A stretch of DNA of 64,000 nucleotides, from contig OZ022579.1 in NCBI GenBank assembly GCA_963669155.1, positions 15,894,040 through 15,958,039 of the forward strand, read 5' to 3'. The stretch comes from Arbacia lixula (taxonomy: Eukaryota > Echinodermata > Echinoidea > Arbacioida > Arbaciidae). Shown here piece after piece: positions 13,929 through 26,458 of the stretch. Numbering within the stretch: the stretch's first letter is position 1; each line of letters begins with the position of its first letter. Made by a program: the position numbers and the translations under genes. The notes below the pieces were generated by a model, which did not search any database, was not told where the DNA came from, and saw nothing but the letters and a program-made list of their open reading frames with translations.

Positions 13929-14588
13929 TAAAAACTTCGGCCGTCAAGCTGCTAGTGCTATGCTATGCATGGCATAGTCAGACGTCAGCGACTCAGCTCA
14001 GTCAGAGCCAGGGGCATAAACGTAAACATGCACAGTACATACGGTACGGTAGGTACAATTTGATATAAATCTTGTGATCTAAATTAATGATTTGATAAAT
14101 GTCATGTAGATCTAATGTAGTTGAATTTTGAAGATTTTCAATGTCAAGGAATATGAAAATAAAATGCACGGCAAATTGTGTTGCCCATGGCCATGAATGG
14201 TCACAACGGGATAGTCACAATAGCTCTCCCGTAGTTACGGCCGCCTTACTGGTCGGCAAACGGGTATGGCAGCTGCTGTGGCATACCAGTTTGCCGACTA
14301 GTAAGGCGGCCGTAACTACGGGAGAGCTATTGTTTGATTGCGACTATCCCGTTGCGACCATTTATGGCCGGGCAACACAGTTTGCCGTGCATTTTTTTTT
14401 TCATATTCCTTGACATTGAAAATCTTCAAAGTTTAACTACATTAGATCTACATAACATTTATCAAGTCTTAATTGCAGATTACAAGATCTATATCAAATT
14501 GTACTTACCGTATGCATGTTTGTGCCCCTGGCCCTGGCTAGTCTGACTATGCCTGAAAGCCGAAAACTTCTTTGCATAAGTCATATCG
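13842..14588. repeat. Large imperfect palindrome, arms of about 230-320 bp
   Basis: The centre is near 14277 (GGCAGCTGCTGTGGCA). The inner arms, with GTAGTTACGGCCGCCTTACT and its complement, are almost exact. Homology extends outward through ATGCACGGCAAA, TCTAATGTAGTT, CATAGTCAGAC and AAAGAAGTTTTCGGCTT. The left arm carries about 95 extra bases (13871-13965) that include the right arm of the smaller hairpin. Confidence 0.85.
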
Positions 14589-14628
14589 CCAATGAAATAT
14601 TTAACCTGAATCAACTTTTTAATTTGTT

Positions 14629-14884
14629 ACCCCCCCCCCCTTTTCGTTTTTTTTGGTCAAACCCCACCCCCCTCCCTCCTCTTTCGCCTCCAATTTTTTT
14701 AGTTTTTTTGGCTGAACCCCCCCCCCCCCCCCCCCCCCACACACACACACAAAGAGCACTGTTTGAGACTTGACGGAATGGAGAAATTTGTGAAGAAAAA
14801 AACACTCCCCAAAACCCACCACTACCACCCCCACCCCATGCTCATCAACTTCTCGTAACCCCCCCCCCCCCCCTTACAAAAATC
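14629..14884. repeat. Poly(C) tracts with (AC)n and T-rich sequence
   Basis: Three C runs of 12-22 bases lie in a C-rich, G-poor segment; the longest passes into (AC)8. Pro-rich and Gly-rich frames here are artefacts. Confidence 0.9.
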
Positions 14885-14900
14885 CTGCTTACGCGCCTGA

Positions 14901-14933
<33 letters not shown>

Positions 14934-14967
14934 TGCAAACAAAACCGCGAAATAGCTCCAGAAATTG

Positions 14968-15062
14968 TAGCCCTGGAAAGTGGAAAAAGAGCCCTGGAAA
15001 ATGAAAAAGTAGCCCTGGAAAATTTTTAAGTTTCTCCAAAAAGAGCCCTGGAAAGAAAAAAA
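14968..15062. repeat. Short tandem repeat, AGCCCTGGAAA unit, four copies
   Basis: AGCCCTGGAAA followed by A/G/T-rich spacer occurs four times at about 15-40 base spacing, giving a repeated Phe-Pro-Gly-Leu in one minus-strand frame. Four copies flank the GA array. Confidence 0.75.
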
Positions 15063-15077
15063 GTAATTTTTTGGTTG

Positions 15078-15083
15078 AGTGAA

Positions 15084-15172
<89 letters not shown>

Positions 15173-15230
15173 GAAAAAGAAAGAGAGAGGGAGACAGACA
15201 GACACACAGACAGACAGATAGGCAGAGAGA
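15078..15230. repeat. (GA)n microsatellite with AGAC repeats
   Basis: About 80 bases of pure GA is followed by AGAA/GAGG variants and then an AGACAGAC array. Confidence 0.95.
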
Positions 15231-15288
15231 GAGGGGGTACGTAAAAGACAGCACAGTCTTGGGAGAGAGAAAAGCCAAGAGTCTTGCC
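15190..15288. repeat. Direct repeat B flanking the palindrome cluster
   Basis: GATAGGCAGAGAGAGAGG, TCTTGGGAGAGA and GTCTTGCCCTTGAT occur in the order seen in repeat A, about 2.1 kb to the left. Confidence 0.65.
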
Positions 15289-15723
15289 CTTGATCTCAGC
15301 TGCGGCACTGAACTCATCACTTGTCAGAAGCTCTATTAGCCTCTGGAGAGGGGAGGTTACTGCTGTTCTCCAGATTAAAACCTACCACAAATATCGCTTT
15401 CTCAGAATAAAAGCATTTGCTTCCATGAATTAACCCACACCTACTTCAATGCCAAAGGTACAAGATAGAATATCTCCTGTAATGTTAGTCTTGCTTCTAA
15501 ACTGTTGGACATTTACAATAATGAACATGTATAATCCACATTCTGCAATAAGATGGAACTAGTGAAAAAATACACAGGGACTCAGGGTGATAAACATGAA
15601 CATATAACCCCCCCCCCCCCCCCCTCTGCATGTAAATGTCAACCATTTGGAATTCTGGATCAACAATTTCAAACACATGGAAGCAGGGCTACATGTACCA
15701 TATCAAACATCACAAAATCAAAA

Positions 15724-15845
15724 CTTTAAAAGATCTTTCTTATCCTTTGACAGATTCTTCATCAACCCTTCACAATATGTTTTTTTTTTTCATATGTCTG
15801 CTTTTATTGAAACAAACATAATTTCAGGGAGACTATCCCTATAAT
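15724..15845. mobile_element. Fragment of the TTAAAGGGATAGTTCACC MITE family
   Basis: TCTTATCCTTTGACAGATTC, then TCTGCTTTTATTGAAACAAA and GGGAGACTATCCCTATAA match the right half of the family. The left half is not evident. Confidence 0.7.
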
Positions 15846-18038
15846 CCACAGCCAATACTCTGTCTCTCTTTTCAATTTCTTTCCTCAATGTCTGAATAAA
15901 ATGTGTTTGCTTGTTTTCATCTGGACCTCTCTTAATTAACATCACCCTGCTTACCATAGAATATAAATACTTATGTTTTGGTAAGGAAATTGGGAGTTTC
16001 ATGGTAAATTTTGTGGCTATGATGACCTCCCCTGGCAAAGTCAACAAGACTGACTTCAAGTGTAGTCCCAGATGTTCATATGTATGTGTACCATGTTGGA
16101 AACAGTGATGACAGAGGAATACATGTTTTTTATTCCAGCTGGATACTACTTTTTGAAGATGTCACCAAAATATAACAAATACAAAGTTTTAGTACCATAT
16201 ACATGCATACATCACAACTTCCAAATATGTGAGCTGATCAGATCACGCTGGATTAAAACTGTTATGATCAGCATATGTGCATTGCTCAAGAAGTTCACCT
16301 TGAGGTCACCTATTCTTATCAATCCTAAACAAGAGAGGAGCAGAGCGATGAATAAGGCTCACAAGAAATTAACCCTCTCACTTCTAAGCCCTGACAGCCC
16401 TATATCAATAACAACTCGGTTTCTTGTTTATGGGACTGAGCGGGTTGAAAAAAATTTAAAGATATGAATTAATGTACAAAGATTTCCTTGACGGTAGCTT
16501 TATGATCATAAAAAAAAAACGTTTGAATTCAATTGCAGACCTTGACATGAGCAGATCTAATCTGGACTTGTTCAGGACTTGTTCTCCACTCCACAAACAA
16601 GCAGGAGTTGAACTCTAGGGCTGGGTTCACAGACAGGTTATTGTCATGTGAAACGGATTATCATATAATTACATGTACGGCTTCACAGATGAGCCTATGG
16701 GATGTTTTGAAAGCAATAAAATCAACCAGCATTGTGAAAAAATATCAACGGGGCAAGAAATCCATAAAATATCGTAAACAAAAGATGACATTTCTGCCAT
16801 CATTATGTCTGGAAACGCTTGATTTTGTTGCTGGGCTTAACCATGTTGAAAATAAATTCTATTATGTATATCACAGTATATATTGAATGCCATTTTACAT
16901 GATGTACATGTAATGTTATTAAAAAAATAATTTCAAAAAATATCTCGAGACATTTATAAGAGCTTGACTCAACTTTCTATATTAATAGCAAATCTATTCT
17001 CAACTTTACTCAAATATATAAGTTGATCTCTCTCCAGCAATTTTTTTTCAATGTAGATTCTATCATCAAAACATCTTTCATACCCTTGTCAGCAATTCCA
17101 TCAGCGACAATTGCTGACTGCTGCTAGACACGATAATCAGATTTACATCGATGAGATTGAGGGTGCTGTACCTTTCATGTATAAAGTACGCTCCGTAGCA
17201 GTAAAGTACTGCGCATGAATCATTGGCGGGCAATAAATGGAATTCTTACGAGAATATCAAGATCCATGGTCAACAGGAAATCACCTGGGGTAAGCGCGTA
17301 ATCTCATTTTGAGCAGACATCGCGACACGACAATGGGCGCTGGGTAGAGGCCGTAGAGTCATCTTGTCCACATTGTTTCACACAATTTTGGCGATATTGA
17401 TCGTAGACATGATAGACTTCATGTTATCACTGATGCTAGTTAAACAATACTGATTTCAGACGTGATAAACTTTACGTTGTCACTGATGCTATTGTAACTA
17501 CACAATAATGTTGCAAATTGAACATGTACGTACAGTACTACTGTATCTGGGTAATAATATCAATTGTATTGAGTTCTCCTATTTTCAAATCATAAAACAA
17601 GCAACTGCCATGTATGCAGAATATTTTTGTTTAAAGGTCTGTAGTCTGGACACAAGAGGAACATGTGTTTAATACTGGTTGTACTTCAATAAAAACCTTC
17701 CCGCATGAATCCAAGAGACAGCGGAGTGTATGTAGTAGACATCCATATATTCAGGGAAACATAACTCACAGTCAAGTACAATGACTGGACATAGAGACAG
17801 AGAGAATTAAGTGACTGGGACAATTATAATTTCGATGAGCACAATAGAAACCAATATCAACAGGAGACGAAAAGGTACAGTATCTTCCTGGGCTAATTTT
17901 CGAGCCTTATGTCATGAAACAAATATACAGTACTCAACCATACTGTGTGCAATGACAGATGTGAAAAATGAATACAGAACAGTTTTCACAGGGGCTCTTT
18001 TGACAATTGTAATTCAGAAATACACCGTACATGTACAC

Positions 18039-18250
18039 ATGTAAATGGTACCCCTGGAATGTGACAGGATTTTGCATCAAGTGTGAATGGACATTTCACA
18101 CACATTAACATGTGAATGGTATACTGTACCCCTGAGATGTGACAGGATTTTACATCAGGGTAATTCAGGTGTGAATGGGCATTTCACACATTAACATGTG
18201 AATGACACGATTCAACATTGGGCTAATTCAAGTGTGAATGGGGCATTAGG
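18039..18250. repeat. Minisatellite-like tandem repeat, 70-90 bp units
   Basis: ACATGTGAATGGT, ACCCCTGGAATGTGACAGG and AATGGGCATTTCACACATTA recur two to three times with unequal spacing between 18039 and 18250. Confidence 0.8.
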
Positions 18251-19198
18251 GTATTAGTGCATGATGGGGAGGGAGCTCTCTGACTGGATGGCTGATGGGA
18301 TGATGAATGGGGTCAATTGTGGCCACTCTGCTGAGAAACGACCATCTGATTAGCATTACAATACTGATAATTCAGCCATGACTGAAAGAAAGGAGTGACA
18401 CACACACACACTCTACAGTAGGTTAGTACGTTAACCTAGCTTCAAGGCACTTCAACATCTTTAAAATCCAATCAATCACAAATATACCTTTCAAGCTCTA
18501 ACACTTATATGAACACAGATGATTATCCTCTTAAATCCATCTGAAAACAACTACACAAAAACTGTAGGGAGGGATTATGGTAAAGCTGAAACTGTTTATT
18601 GCAGGGTTCAGATTATAATTACCCAAACAGCCTGGGAGTCAGACTAGTAATAGGCCACCTCACTGACATTTGCATATGATCACTCAATCAGGGTGCAGCC
18701 AGTGATGAATACATGTTTTGCTATGGCCAGAGATGAATGAATAGCAGCAACCATGAACTCTCATGATTGTCTCTTTGTCTGCGCAGACTTTCAAAATCCA
18801 GACCAATTTTTCAAATTTGATGAGGCAAATTGTCCGGAGCAATTTCAGCTGTTTTTCAGCATTATCATCTCATCAATGGAGATTGAAATAATTGTGATGG
18901 ATAGGATCTGTGACAATGATAAAAATGATATTAATAGAATGACAGTGATTTATTTGAAAATTCAATTTCCGCCAAATACTATACTACATGTACATGTCGT
19001 TGGTACACAGTTCATATTTGGGTTGATTCAGAAATCCAGATGATGTCTATGGGTGTTGAGGTTAAGGCAATATTGCACTATATACATTGTACATGTATGT
19101 TGAACACAGCTTGCTTGTGAACAGTTTACTGCAGTGGTGGCATGCACAGATGATTACAAGGTGTACAGCACAAATCATTTACTCAAAATGAAAATCAC

Positions 19199-19590
19199 TA
19201 CTAATCAATGGCTCAAAGTCATTGCTACATGTACGCACTCAATGTAATAAACCAGACTGAAGATAATGTACAGTAAGTGAAGGATTTCACATGTAGAGCA
19301 TACAGCGTACGTAAGCTTAGCTCTGCAGCAACTGACACAATCCCAAATCAGTGTCTATTTTTTTTATTCAGTCTCAAAAAGAACACTTTTTGGTGAACAT
19401 GTACAGTGATACTATAATCAATGGCTCAATGTCACTGATGTACATGTATGTAAACTAAACACTCATGCTGTCATGGATTTCACTACTGCACGTGTACAGC
19501 GTACAGACTTTGGCTTGGCAGTATACTGTCAGTAGAAGCTAAGCTCTGCAGCAACTGACACAATCCCATGTCAGTGATTTTTTTTCTATT
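19199..19590. repeat. Tandem duplication, ~212-bp period
   Basis: AATCAATGGCTCAAAGTCA at 19203 recurs as AATCAATGGCTCAATGTCA, and CTCTGCAGCAACTGACACAA occurs at the end of both units, each followed by a T run. Confidence 0.82.
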
Positions 19591-19784
19591 TTTGTTCTCC
19601 ATTGATGAAGCAAAGCATGTGAGGGTATTGATTCCTCACAAGATGGTTATCAGAGTCTTCTAGATTCTCCCAGATTGTGAGTCACTGGTGTCTCAATCCC
19701 CACAGGGCTGTCTGCTTCGCCTCCAAGATAAGCAGAATATATGGCGCAAGCTCCGTGTCAACCGAGGAAGCTAGCCCGTTCAGA

Positions 19785-19980
19785 AATAGCACACTATTTT
19801 CCTACAGCAGACACAAATAGCATTTTGTTTATTTGGGAAATATTCCCAAAAATGTATCTCTTTATCCGGGAAAATAGCGTATTGTCTTCCTACTGCAGAC
19901 ACAAATAGTAAGTTTTTATTTGGGAAATTATGTTTCCCAAAAAAATGTGTCTTCTTATCCGAGAAATCAGCCGATCAAAA
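19785..19980. repeat. Tandem repeat, ~85-95-bp unit, two and a half copies
   Basis: GCAGACACAAATAG, TTTATTTGGGAAAT, TTCCCAAAAA and CTTATCCGGGAAA-like blocks appear in order twice, with a degenerate third unit after 19960. Confidence 0.78.
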
Positions 19981-22900
19981 ATTAACACTCTTTTGTTTTG
20001 CTGATTGATACAGATGCAACTAGCCTGTTTTTTGTTTGAAAATGTTCCTGAAAAATCTTAGGAAGAGTTTCAGTGCATTTAAGAAGTGTGAAACTCCACA
20101 TAATTCAACAGAAAATGATAAAATTTACATATAATCAGAGCTACATTTGATCAAATTTGATACAGCATCAACCCTGAATTAGAGAGATAGACATGATTCC
20201 TAACTTTTCTGGCTTCTAAGACATTTAATCCAGTAAATTATATAAAATATCCACTAAATTATTCCAACAAGATAAAGAAACAAGATCGCTACACCAGGAT
20301 TAACATTGAATGTCATACAAGTATGTGTAGGCTCCAAGCATGAACTAGATCCCAGTTGAACTGGAATAAAAATCAGGCACAGCACACAGCGTAGTATTAA
20401 ATATGCATGTAAGAGCTTAGTAGGGATTATCATAAGATTACAGAACTTGATAAATCCCTCACTGAAAGGACAAGCACACCATGTCTGGATTAAAATGGGC
20501 TCTGAGAACATTGGTAAAATGGATGAATAGTACATCGGCCACATACAAGTTATGATAGGCTCTTGAGAAAACAATACACTTCTATCAATCTTACTGTATG
20601 CATAACATAATTCATTTAACACAGCATCACGCCACCTGTGTGACCGAATGATGCACCCTTCTCAAGCACACATAACAACGTCATGATTTGAGATCGATGG
20701 AGTACCGTGCTCCACTTTCAATGTTTGCATATTTGTTCAAAAACAGAGCGGCATTCTTTCATGTACCCTGCATTTCATTCTTCTAGAGTTCTCTCTACAT
20801 GTATTTCATTTCCATGTTCACACTGTACCAGTACTTGTATGATGTGAGGGATGATGAATTGGCATCATTCCCCCCCCCCTTCTCTTTCCAAAATCATTAT
20901 TGATGGGTACCTTTTAAAGAGATCTCCCCACATTTGACCTTCGACACAAACATTATTCATCTTCAGAACTCTGTTCATCTTCATACAAGTACAGTGCGCA
21001 TGATGTACAATATACACTGGCAAAATGTTTGCCTTTTGAAATGGATGCATGAAATAAATGGTTCATTTGACATACTAATCAAGTTTAAACCATTCTGAAT
21101 GTACATTTATGAGAAAACTTCCTCTCTTTTCAATACTGTTTCTTTCTGAGGAAAACACATTTCCTTTCAATGTAACTGAAAGTTGAATTTACTATTATCA
21201 CACCTCACATATTTTTACAGAAACTAAGTTCTTCATTCATGTGATCCCAGGTACCTTTGTGAATGGTTGATATGTAGGGATTCTATACAATGTACCTGGT
21301 TCGTGGAAAAAAAATGGGTTTTCGCTATCCATCGTTTCTGGCATCTCAGATTACACCAGGTACATCACATGCTTCCAAATCTCATTCCGAATTCTCTTTC
21401 ACGATTTTCTCCTCACGATCCCCTTGGCAGATGGATGACGGGATAACTACAGTATGCCATGACGAAAGAAGCAAGCAGCCCTTGCAATATACACACCAAG
21501 GGGGCAACTAAGGAAATTTGGCATTGACAGCCACCATACATTACCCTGGCTCTCAATCACAGCTATCCAATGGAGAAAACATGAATGGGTTTTTTTCTTT
21601 CCAAACCCCCCTGTCTGAGCTGCCCAACTAATGAAAATTCCATGGTGCTGGAAATGGAATTCAAGCACTCAATATTTTTTTTATGCACATGTGTATGAGC
21701 GAGAAGCAACCCTCAGTCACAGGTATTACGTTCATCAGGCTTGTCATGTATACATTACTGTATGGTATTTATCATAATCCTTATCATAAATCAATATTTG
21801 CTGTTGCACCTCCTGCACGGATTAGAATATGCCCAAAGCATAAATAATATGTTTAATTGCTGGTAGAGATGTACAGTATGTATGTCTGGGTTCCAACTTC
21901 CAAAGACCAAAGTACAGTGAACATGTATACTGCATGTTCCATACACCTATATGTAACATTGTCATCACTATGCCCATTTGGTTCATCTAGTAGATTTTCA
22001 ACAAATAAAGTGTATGTTTACAAATTAATCAGTCACTGCTGGCTAGGGCGAGCAGTTAAAGAAACTGTCCATAATGTCATGTTCATGAACATATCCACAT
22101 CAGCTAATCAATTTAATAATAAATCTTTGCAGATACATGTTATTCTACATAGTATCCTCAATGCATCTGGGAAAATATAAAAATGCATTTTCAGGGGCCA
22201 CTCTTCAAGCTTGGTATTCAAAGGACACCCTGATCTATGTTTTGTATTAATCCTGTAAGGGCCAATATGTTTTCACAGTGGCTCTTTACATTGTGGGTGG
22301 TAAATCACCCTAAGCTCCAGCACGGACATTTCTCACTGGTTTGCATACAAAGGTGACATAGCCAGTGCATGCTTCATTCAGGCAATCAAAAGTATTCACA
22401 CTTTGATCACTTCCTCCAGATACAGTCAATTATCATCAATTACCCTTTATCAATCATTCTGTATCACAATAGATAATCAATCATTCTAGAATAAAGCAGC
22501 ATGGAATGGGTGTGTTCCAATTCAACAGAACATGGATACTGCAATCTTGAGTTCTGGACTTTGGTTTCATTCTTTCTGTCTCTCTTTCACAACACTCGAG
22601 TTTTACAGTTATTTCTTTGCTTTCTGTTTGCTTCTGTCAACACAGATTATGGTAATTTATCAAAATACAGTAAATGTAGCTTAACACTTCATGCTACATG
22701 CACTATTCAATTTAAGATTATGAGTTTGGAATGCCTTCCCACAGAGTTACATGTACATGTACTGACTTCAAAATTTGCACATCATACAGTGTACATTTAA
22801 TTGAATCCATGTTTTGTGCACGTACATCACATATTGTATTTATGTACCATGTAAGTTAAAAGTCTCCAATAATACAGTGCAGGATTTGTCTGGTAAATGC

Positions 22901-24297
22901 CCATTCCTGACACATAAATACCCCTATAGATGCTATACTGTTTCATGGGTCTGTAGTTGTACTTACCACAAACCTCATTCTCTCCACATTTTCATACAGT
23001 AGGCAAACTATACATTACTGCTTACTGTAGCCAAATTGGCAATGCAAGATGGCAGGGCCATGTAAAATGATAACAAGCTGTACATGAAATGCGAAAACCC
23101 CCTCTGCTCTTCTTACCATTTCCATTTCATAACTGTAATCTCAGCACTCCAGTCTCTCTTTTCTTTGCTTAATCCCCCCCCCCCTTCCTCCCCCAACCAA
23201 ATCCCCCATCACTACTCCCACCCCACCCCTATTGAAACCTGTACACAGTGCTAGACAAAGGGGGGCTCTTTTACAAAGGCCCTGGCTCTGTTTACAACAC
23301 TTCCAGGCCCATAGGCCCACACAATACCCAGGCCCACTACATAACAACCAAGCTGACATACCAAGGAAGCTTAGACCCTGATTAGCCCTGGCCCTCATCT
23401 GCATAAATACACACTCCTTGCTTCCCTCATGCCTACCACTGCTACAGTGTATTCACACTGACTTCACACAATTTTCAAGGGATGGAGAAAGACACAGTAT
23501 TTATGTATGCAGCTTCACTAAGTACATGTAGTCATTACTTTGACGTTTCCCTATCTTACATATAGTACATGTACGTAAAATACACAAGACTGTACATGAA
23601 GTTCAGGGGAATGGCGAAAGACAGTATCTAAACACAAGCAGCTCCCCTGCGTAATTATTACTTCAACATTTCCCTAAATACCGACATACATGTATATGGA
23701 TTATGGAGTATACAGAAGACTGCACACGCGGCAAGTTTTAATCAAAATGTCAAAAAGGAGTTTCTATAACAACAAGCACACACTTCGCTCATTCAATGAC
23801 TGTGTGAAGCTTGTGAATGATCCGTATGCACTGTAGTTCATAACACAAGTGCATGTACTGTACTTTTTATCTGCAAGTTTATTGCTGGATAACCTTCAGT
23901 TTCTAGACAACAGAAACTCTATCAGTAGAATGATGTAATTTACTGTATTTTGTTCAATGTAATTGAAACCCCTCAAGGCAAAAGGAGCAATTTCAGACCT
24001 GAAAATGGTCCTTATGTCACATGATAGCAAGAAATACAAAGTAATCTTTCTCTGTAATGGGTTTTGTATGGGCTACAGGGCTAGCCTACACAAAAAGATA
24101 ATAGGTCATAGACTGCTTCCATGGCACAATGGATACTGATGTATTGACATGAATGTGCATAATTTTTAGTTTAACAATATTAAAAAGACACAAACATACA
24201 TAATGGTACAAATGCAGTGGAATATCATAATGGTTACTTTTTGGTTTGGGATTCATAATCAAAAATGTTGTTCAGTGAAAGTTCTCCCAATTCCCAG

Positions 24298-24298
<1 letters not shown>

Positions 24299-24367
<69 letters not shown>
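24299..24367. repeat. (CT)n microsatellite
   Basis: About 68 bases of pure TC dinucleotide; Ser-Leu and Arg-Glu frames on the two strands are artefacts. Confidence 0.97.
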
Positions 24368-24370
<3 letters not shown>

Positions 24371-24539
24371 ATCTCTCTCCCTCTTTCTCTCTTACATATC
24401 ACACACACACACATGCACAGTATGCAACCATGCAATATGCTAAAAAAAAAAAAAGACCATAACTTAAGCTCTCCACTGTTGCTGCCAAAGAAAGAGACTC
24501 CCCTGTTCCAGGCATCATAAATACACAAATCCTTTCTTC

Positions 24540-24640
24540 TGAACTTCCAGATTAATTAAATCCCCCCATGATGCTAATCTAGGAGATTGCATTGTGGCTA
24601 ATCCCCTTAATCCCCTTTCAAGGCTGGGGAACTGTCTCTG
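24540..24640. promoter_or_regulatory. Possible homeodomain-site cluster
   Basis: ATTAATTAAAT, GCTAATCT, and two TAATCC (Otx/Bicoid-type) words in GGCTAATCCCCTTAATCC lie within 70 bases in otherwise unremarkable intron. Such clusters also occur by chance in AT-rich DNA. Confidence 0.2.
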
Positions 24641-26333
24641 GTAAGTCTATTATGGATCCTTGCAGAGTGCAGACCATAATAATGAGTTAAGACAGTTTCA
24701 CAAAGGAAGAGCGGGAGTTGTGAAAGAATGTTGTCCACGTCCCAATGCTTCAAGCTGCAAGCTGGAAATAACATGTAGATCGCTATGATCTTCCTACAGT
24801 AGCTGCTGCTCTTTAAATGTAAAATGCAATTTTCAGCCACACTGACAACTTGATAACATTTTTATCTTACATTGAAATCTGATAGAGGAAAGAAAAGGCA
24901 GGAACATATCTTCATAAATACTGTATTCTCAGCATTCTAAAAGCACTCACTCAATCAATCCATAACTATATGCACTGTAAAAACAATTGGGGTGAGGGGA
25001 CGAGGGTCTTTCTGCTGTCAGTACCTGCTCTAGTTCAGCCAGGAGGAAAGTTACGTAACAGATATTTACAATGGCAGCAATAAATCAAGACCTCTCTAAC
25101 ATCGCAAACAAAAAGTGTAAGTTGATATGCTACTACCCCAAATACAGCCCAAAATATTTATAAATATATCCTTATCCAGAATATAATTTTTCTAACCTTC
25201 TTTTGAAACATTGTAATGTTTTGCCAGTGAATTATGGTTGACTTGACTCATGCGTGCCACACTCGTTTGAATGGTTTTGCCATGATTACTTGTACAGCCT
25301 GTAATTGTAACGAAGACTACCCTCATCTTTAAGGTGCAACACAATGTACATGTACATTTTATTTGTTTCACACTTTACACGGAAACCACACCTACTAAAA
25401 CTACCGGTACTGGATATCATACCAGTATATTCACACAATTTCTGTCCTTTGGCCACTTATCCTTCTCACCCTTCAAACTGAGCGGCCGTAATTGTTTATA
25501 TGCTGGTCAGTCAGTATGAAGATAATGTTGCTTTCCGGCACTCTGTACACAAATAAATTACACTGTACATGTACAAAACTGTATGAAGTATTTTGTTCAT
25601 GACTCTCACAGGTCTTTTGGACATCTACTGATTAAATTCAAGAAGTAAATTGAACCTATTTTATTGATAACCATAACCTGTCCGTACAAAACAACTTGGG
25701 TGTTACAGCTCTAATCACGGTTGATTTTATATGATTGGTATAGTACTAATAGTAAGGTAGCATGCATATTACCAATGGATTTAAGCTTTAAATCTTTCTT
25801 ACCATTTTAACATGTTGACAACAATTTCAGATATCCTATCATACTCAAGGATCACCTCAAATATTGTTATCACTTCACATTAAGGCACAATGCAAACATT
25901 AGCATAGAACATCAGTTGCTATCTAGAATCTGCCTGCCGCCTGGCCAGGTCAGTATTAATTAATGTCCTGATCAGGTCCACATTTTTTTGGTATACATTG
26001 TACCATGCACAGGTGTGGGTATGTATTGCACTGTCCAGGGTTGCTAAGCGGTGATTGGTGACCCGGCGAGTGCCAACAACCAGCAAGCTGCACACCTCTT
26101 CCAGGAAGTCATAAAGAGCAAGGATTTCCTCTCCCTGGCTAATACAGATTGCTACAGTTGTGTATTTACTTCTGTGGCCTGGAAATGCTATACAAAAGCG
26201 CCACTTTTCATATGTACTTCTTTCCTTCTTTTTTATTTGCCTCCTATTTCTTTCACCCCTTCCTTCTATGGGTTTCCAGCGAGGCCTCCCCCATCCTTCC
26301 CATATCTCTCTCCCCCTTTCATTATTTCTTTAT

Positions 26334-26378
26334 CCTCTCTCTCTCCCTCTCTCTCTCTCTCTCCCTCTCTCTTTCTCG

Positions 26379-26456
<78 letters not shown>
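26334..26456. repeat. (CT)n microsatellite, interrupted
   Basis: About 120 bases of CT with a few single-base interruptions. Confidence 0.97.

Positions 26457-26458
<2 letters not shown>

Noticed and set aside
20254-20622. 122-residue minus-strand frame with hydrophobic stretches
   Set aside because: It is not low complexity, but I recognise no domain or family, there are no clear splice sites around it, and a frame of this length is expected by chance in 64 kb.
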